Origin: Ligustrum vulgare
Taxonomy: Eukaryota > Streptophyta > Magnoliopsida > Lamiales > Oleaceae
DNA length: 64,000 bases
Assembly (NCBI GenBank): GCA_963555705.1
Contig: OY743169.1
Span: forward strand, 51,636,124-51,700,123
Direction of reading: 5' to 3'
Position numbers and translations under genes: made by a program. Below, piece by piece: positions 61,688-64,000 of this stretch. The notes beneath the pieces are model-generated. The model was given only the letters and a program-made list of their open reading frames with translations, was not told the origin of the DNA and did no database searches. Within the stretch, counting starts at the first letter, position 1; each line of letters begins with the position of its first letter.

Positions 61688-62195
61688 TCAAATCTGTAAA
61701 TTGCTGTCTAGTCCTTTACGATCTAATTCTTCTTCAATCCACTCGACCATTTGTTCTACATCAGTCCCTTCTACCTCCGAAGAACTCGACCCCGAGTTAT
61801 AACTTGGATAAAGAGGCTCACTATCCTCATGATAAGCATATAAATCAACCACATTAAAAGTATTTGAAATTCCCATGGAATCCAGTAGGTCAATGATGTA
61901 TGCATTGTTGTTAATACGTTTCAGCACCTTGAAAGGATCATATTTCCTTGGTTTTAGCTTGCTATAGGTCCCTACTAGAAATCGTTCTTTTCGCAGAAAT
62001 ACCATAACTGAATCCCTTTATATTTCGTATTTGTGTGCTTTAACTTTTGTCTAACCTCATCGTAAGTAGCCATTATTCCTTCAGCCATATGTTGAGCAGC
62101 AACACTTTTCCCATGACTCGAAGGTAATTCCACCAAGTCCACTACATGATAAGGCACATCAGTATAGAAAACTCAACCAGGGGTAAAGAAATATC
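61688..62195 (-). pseudogene. Gypsy copy 2 integrase C-terminal part
   Basis: WDISLPLVEF, a short gap, [37 protein letters not shown], a frameshift near 62000, then [32 protein letters not shown] and [17 protein letters not shown]. The catalytic Asp-Asp-Glu part is deleted. Same family as 40570-41296. Confidence 0.85.
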
Positions 62196-62201
62196 CCACT
62201 G

Positions 62202-62280
62202 CTTGTATCAATAAAGCAAACTCAACCATAAGTGCGAGAATAAGGACTACCCAAAAAGAGAGACTTGTATCAATAAAGCA
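62202..62280. repeat. 17-bp direct repeat at the deletion scar
   Basis: CTTGTATCAATAAAGCA at 62202-62218 and 62264-62280, exactly where gag sequence passes into integrase sequence. Confidence 0.9.
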
Positions 62281-62762
62281 TAGTCCAACTTTTGCTCATA
62301 GTCCGTTAGGGACATACTACCCTGCTTGAGCTGAAGGAATTCGCTCTCCTTGAAATCCCTTAGTGATTGAGGAAAATACATTTCCATCACTTCCTCCTTG
62401 AATTGGTCCCACGTTAGGGCTTGTTGTTGCTATTCAGTCCTAGTTCGGGACATTGAATCCCACCAATGACTTGCATCACCCGTAAAGATAAACTCCGCAC
62501 ACTGGGCCTTTTGAGCATCAGTGCATGCTATTAGCCGAAAGATACATTCCAACTTGCGAAGCCATTCCTCAACTACTAATGGACCTAATGCTCCATCGAA
62601 GGTAGGAGGCTTATGTAGGTGAAACAACTCCACAATTGATGTGTGAGGAAATGGGGCATTAGGAATTGGTGGTGTGGGTGGAGTCGGATTCTGTTTATTT
62701 CCCAGATCTTGAACTGCTTGTAGGAGGTCTCTAATCAAGTTGTTTTGATTTGCTCGGGCCAT
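62281..62762 (-). pseudogene. Gypsy copy 2 gag
   Basis: Starts at 62762 (MARANQNNLIRDLLQAVQDL), a Pro-rich linker, then the gag core: FHLHKPPTFDGALGPLVVE, WLRKLECIFRLIACTDAQK, DASHWWDSM. A TAG follows at about 62427-62429; the frame then continues ALTWDQFKEEVMEMYFPQSL and SMSLTDYEQKLDYALLI to the scar. The C-terminal part and zinc knuckle are missing. Confidence 0.88.
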
Positions 62763-63874
62763 TTCCTAAGAAATAATATCTTTTATTAAATATCAATACC
62801 ATAATACTTAAAATGAAAAAGAGAAGTGAATCTTTCACAACTTGATCATATAATTTTTGTTTTCCCATTCTTCAAATAGGGAAAAAAATACAATAACTTT
62901 ATTATCATCGTAGTTTCTCAAATTAAACGGGAAATATTTTGCATATCCTCTACTCGTTCTACTCCTGGTCTTCTTCCGGATCTTCCTCTTCCTCTTCATT
63001 AGCATTTTCCCCAACTGGCTGTGTAACTTCGTACTCATTAGTATTTGCCCCGACTGGCTGTGTAACTTAGTTATCTGAAGTTACTGTCGACTCTGATCTC
63101 GAATGAGACATAACATAACCAACGATCGTCTCCCAATTTTGGATGTAGGCATTGCAAAAGTCTACAAAGTCAAGTTCCTTAGGTTCACGTTCCAAAATTT
63201 GAGAAGCATGCTTTCTTATATTTGTTTTCCAATACGTTTTTCACAAGGGGAAAAAGTTTCTAGTAAGTGGCTTATAGCTTGTCGATCGCTAATCATGTAA
63301 CCTGCATCACTTGTTTTTAGCCAATGTTCGTGCACGCTTCGAATATGACTTTCCAGATCTAAGGATTCGTCTACCTCAAAGTCTACATAAGCTCAAATAT
63401 CTCTCTCTTGTTGACTAACCTCATTTCTTCTCCTAGAACTTTGATTTCTCCTTGCCATCTGTCACTCATAATTTTAGTTTCTAGCCCAATACATGTCATT
63501 TAAAAATTCATTCATTTCTATTGTACATAAGATATATATATAATACAAGAATGCATCGCAACATGAAAATCATAACTATAGAATCAAAATTTGAATTTTC
63601 TTATTTTGACATACCTGGGTCGTACTAAGAGATCAACGATGATGCGATGGTGTCATGGAGTACAGTACTTTTCATATATTTTTGTGCATTTTTTTTTAAG
63701 TAACACAAATGTGAAAACAAAGTAATCAATCAACAATTAACACGCATCGTGAATTTATAAAATAAAATATGAAAATCCATGAATTTATTGCATTTATAAA
63801 CATCGTCTTCCAACAATCAATGAACTTAAATAAAATCTTTAAACATATAAGTCTACAGAATCTACTAAAAATGT
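62763..63874 (-). other. 5' leader of gypsy copy 2
   Basis: About 1.1 kb between the primer-binding site and gag, without a significant reading frame. Contains a direct repeat of GCCCCGACTGGCTGTGTAAC / TCCCCAACTGGCTGTGTAAC (about 63008-63068). Confidence 0.6.
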
Positions 63875-63886
63875 GCTTTGATACCA

Positions 63887-64000
63887 TGCTATAACACTCC
63901 AAACCCACATGGGTTGAAACGTTACAAAAAACATTTAAATCATAGACCGTAAGCTTAGAATCAATTAATAAACTAATGAATTTATTTTGCGAAAAATATT
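63887..64000 (-). repeat. 5' LTR of gypsy copy 2, partial
   Basis: Starts TGCTATAACACTCCAAACC next to the primer-binding site; cut by the window end. Confidence 0.75.

Larger units (their letters stand above)
61260..63886 (-). mobile_element. Ty3/gypsy copy 2, internally deleted
   Basis: Primer-binding site TGGTATCAAAGC at 63875-63886 on the minus strand, next to an LTR that starts TGCTATAACACTCC and runs out of the window. Gag at 62762-62280, integrase end at 62195-61688, then 3' sequence aligned with copy 1. Protease, RT and RNase H are absent. The 3' LTR was not delimited. Confidence 0.8.

Overview
This window looks like nuclear DNA from a flowering plant, most likely a eudicot. It is AT-rich. 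It carries one seven-exon S-domain receptor kinase gene with GT/AG introns, and nearly everything else is plant-type transposable elements: Ty3/gypsy, Ty1/copia, LINE, SINE, hAT, CACTA, Harbinger-like MITEs and Helitrons. I saw no bacterial, plastid or mitochondrial gene, no tRNA or rRNA gene and no CRISPR. The species cannot be named from the sequence.

Layout. 1-1357: 3' part of a broken hAT transposase. 2273-7892: a Helitron holding a CACTA-like element with spliced gene fragments, and an exon-like tandem repeat. 8372-8639: a SINE with a perfect 17-bp target duplication, just upstream of the only intact protein-coding gene (8837-12106, 846 residues). 13777-16229: an LTR-like block full of microsatellites. 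16339-16830: a relic of an LRR receptor kinase. 17314-19737: a second Helitron. 20716-22521, 22527-35388 and 37919-40419: three members of an unusual element family filled with a degenerate TGTGAC minisatellite. The second is split by a CACTA element (23182-34414), which is itself split by a Ty3/gypsy element (27747-33878).

35600-51460: an Athila-like protease relic, another Helitron, and a gypsy element carrying a nest of gypsy, then Helitron (41721-50668), then hAT-like element (43303-50637), then Ty1/copia (44213-50239). 51595-52310: LINE RNase H relic. 53228-54710: relative of the 41721 Helitron, interrupted by a Harbinger-type element. 55219-57355: short non-autonomous LTR element. 59166-60490: Helitron 5' end, internal duplication and two small DNA transposons. 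61260-64000: a second, internally deleted copy of the 40-51 kb gypsy family; its right LTR runs off the window.

The strongest structural evidence is empty sites found inside the window: host repeats or paralogous elements show the uninterrupted sequence for the Helitrons at 2273 and 17314, the TGTGAC element at 37919 and the Harbinger element at 53627. Only the receptor kinase is likely to encode a working protein. All transposon reading frames carry stops or frameshifts.
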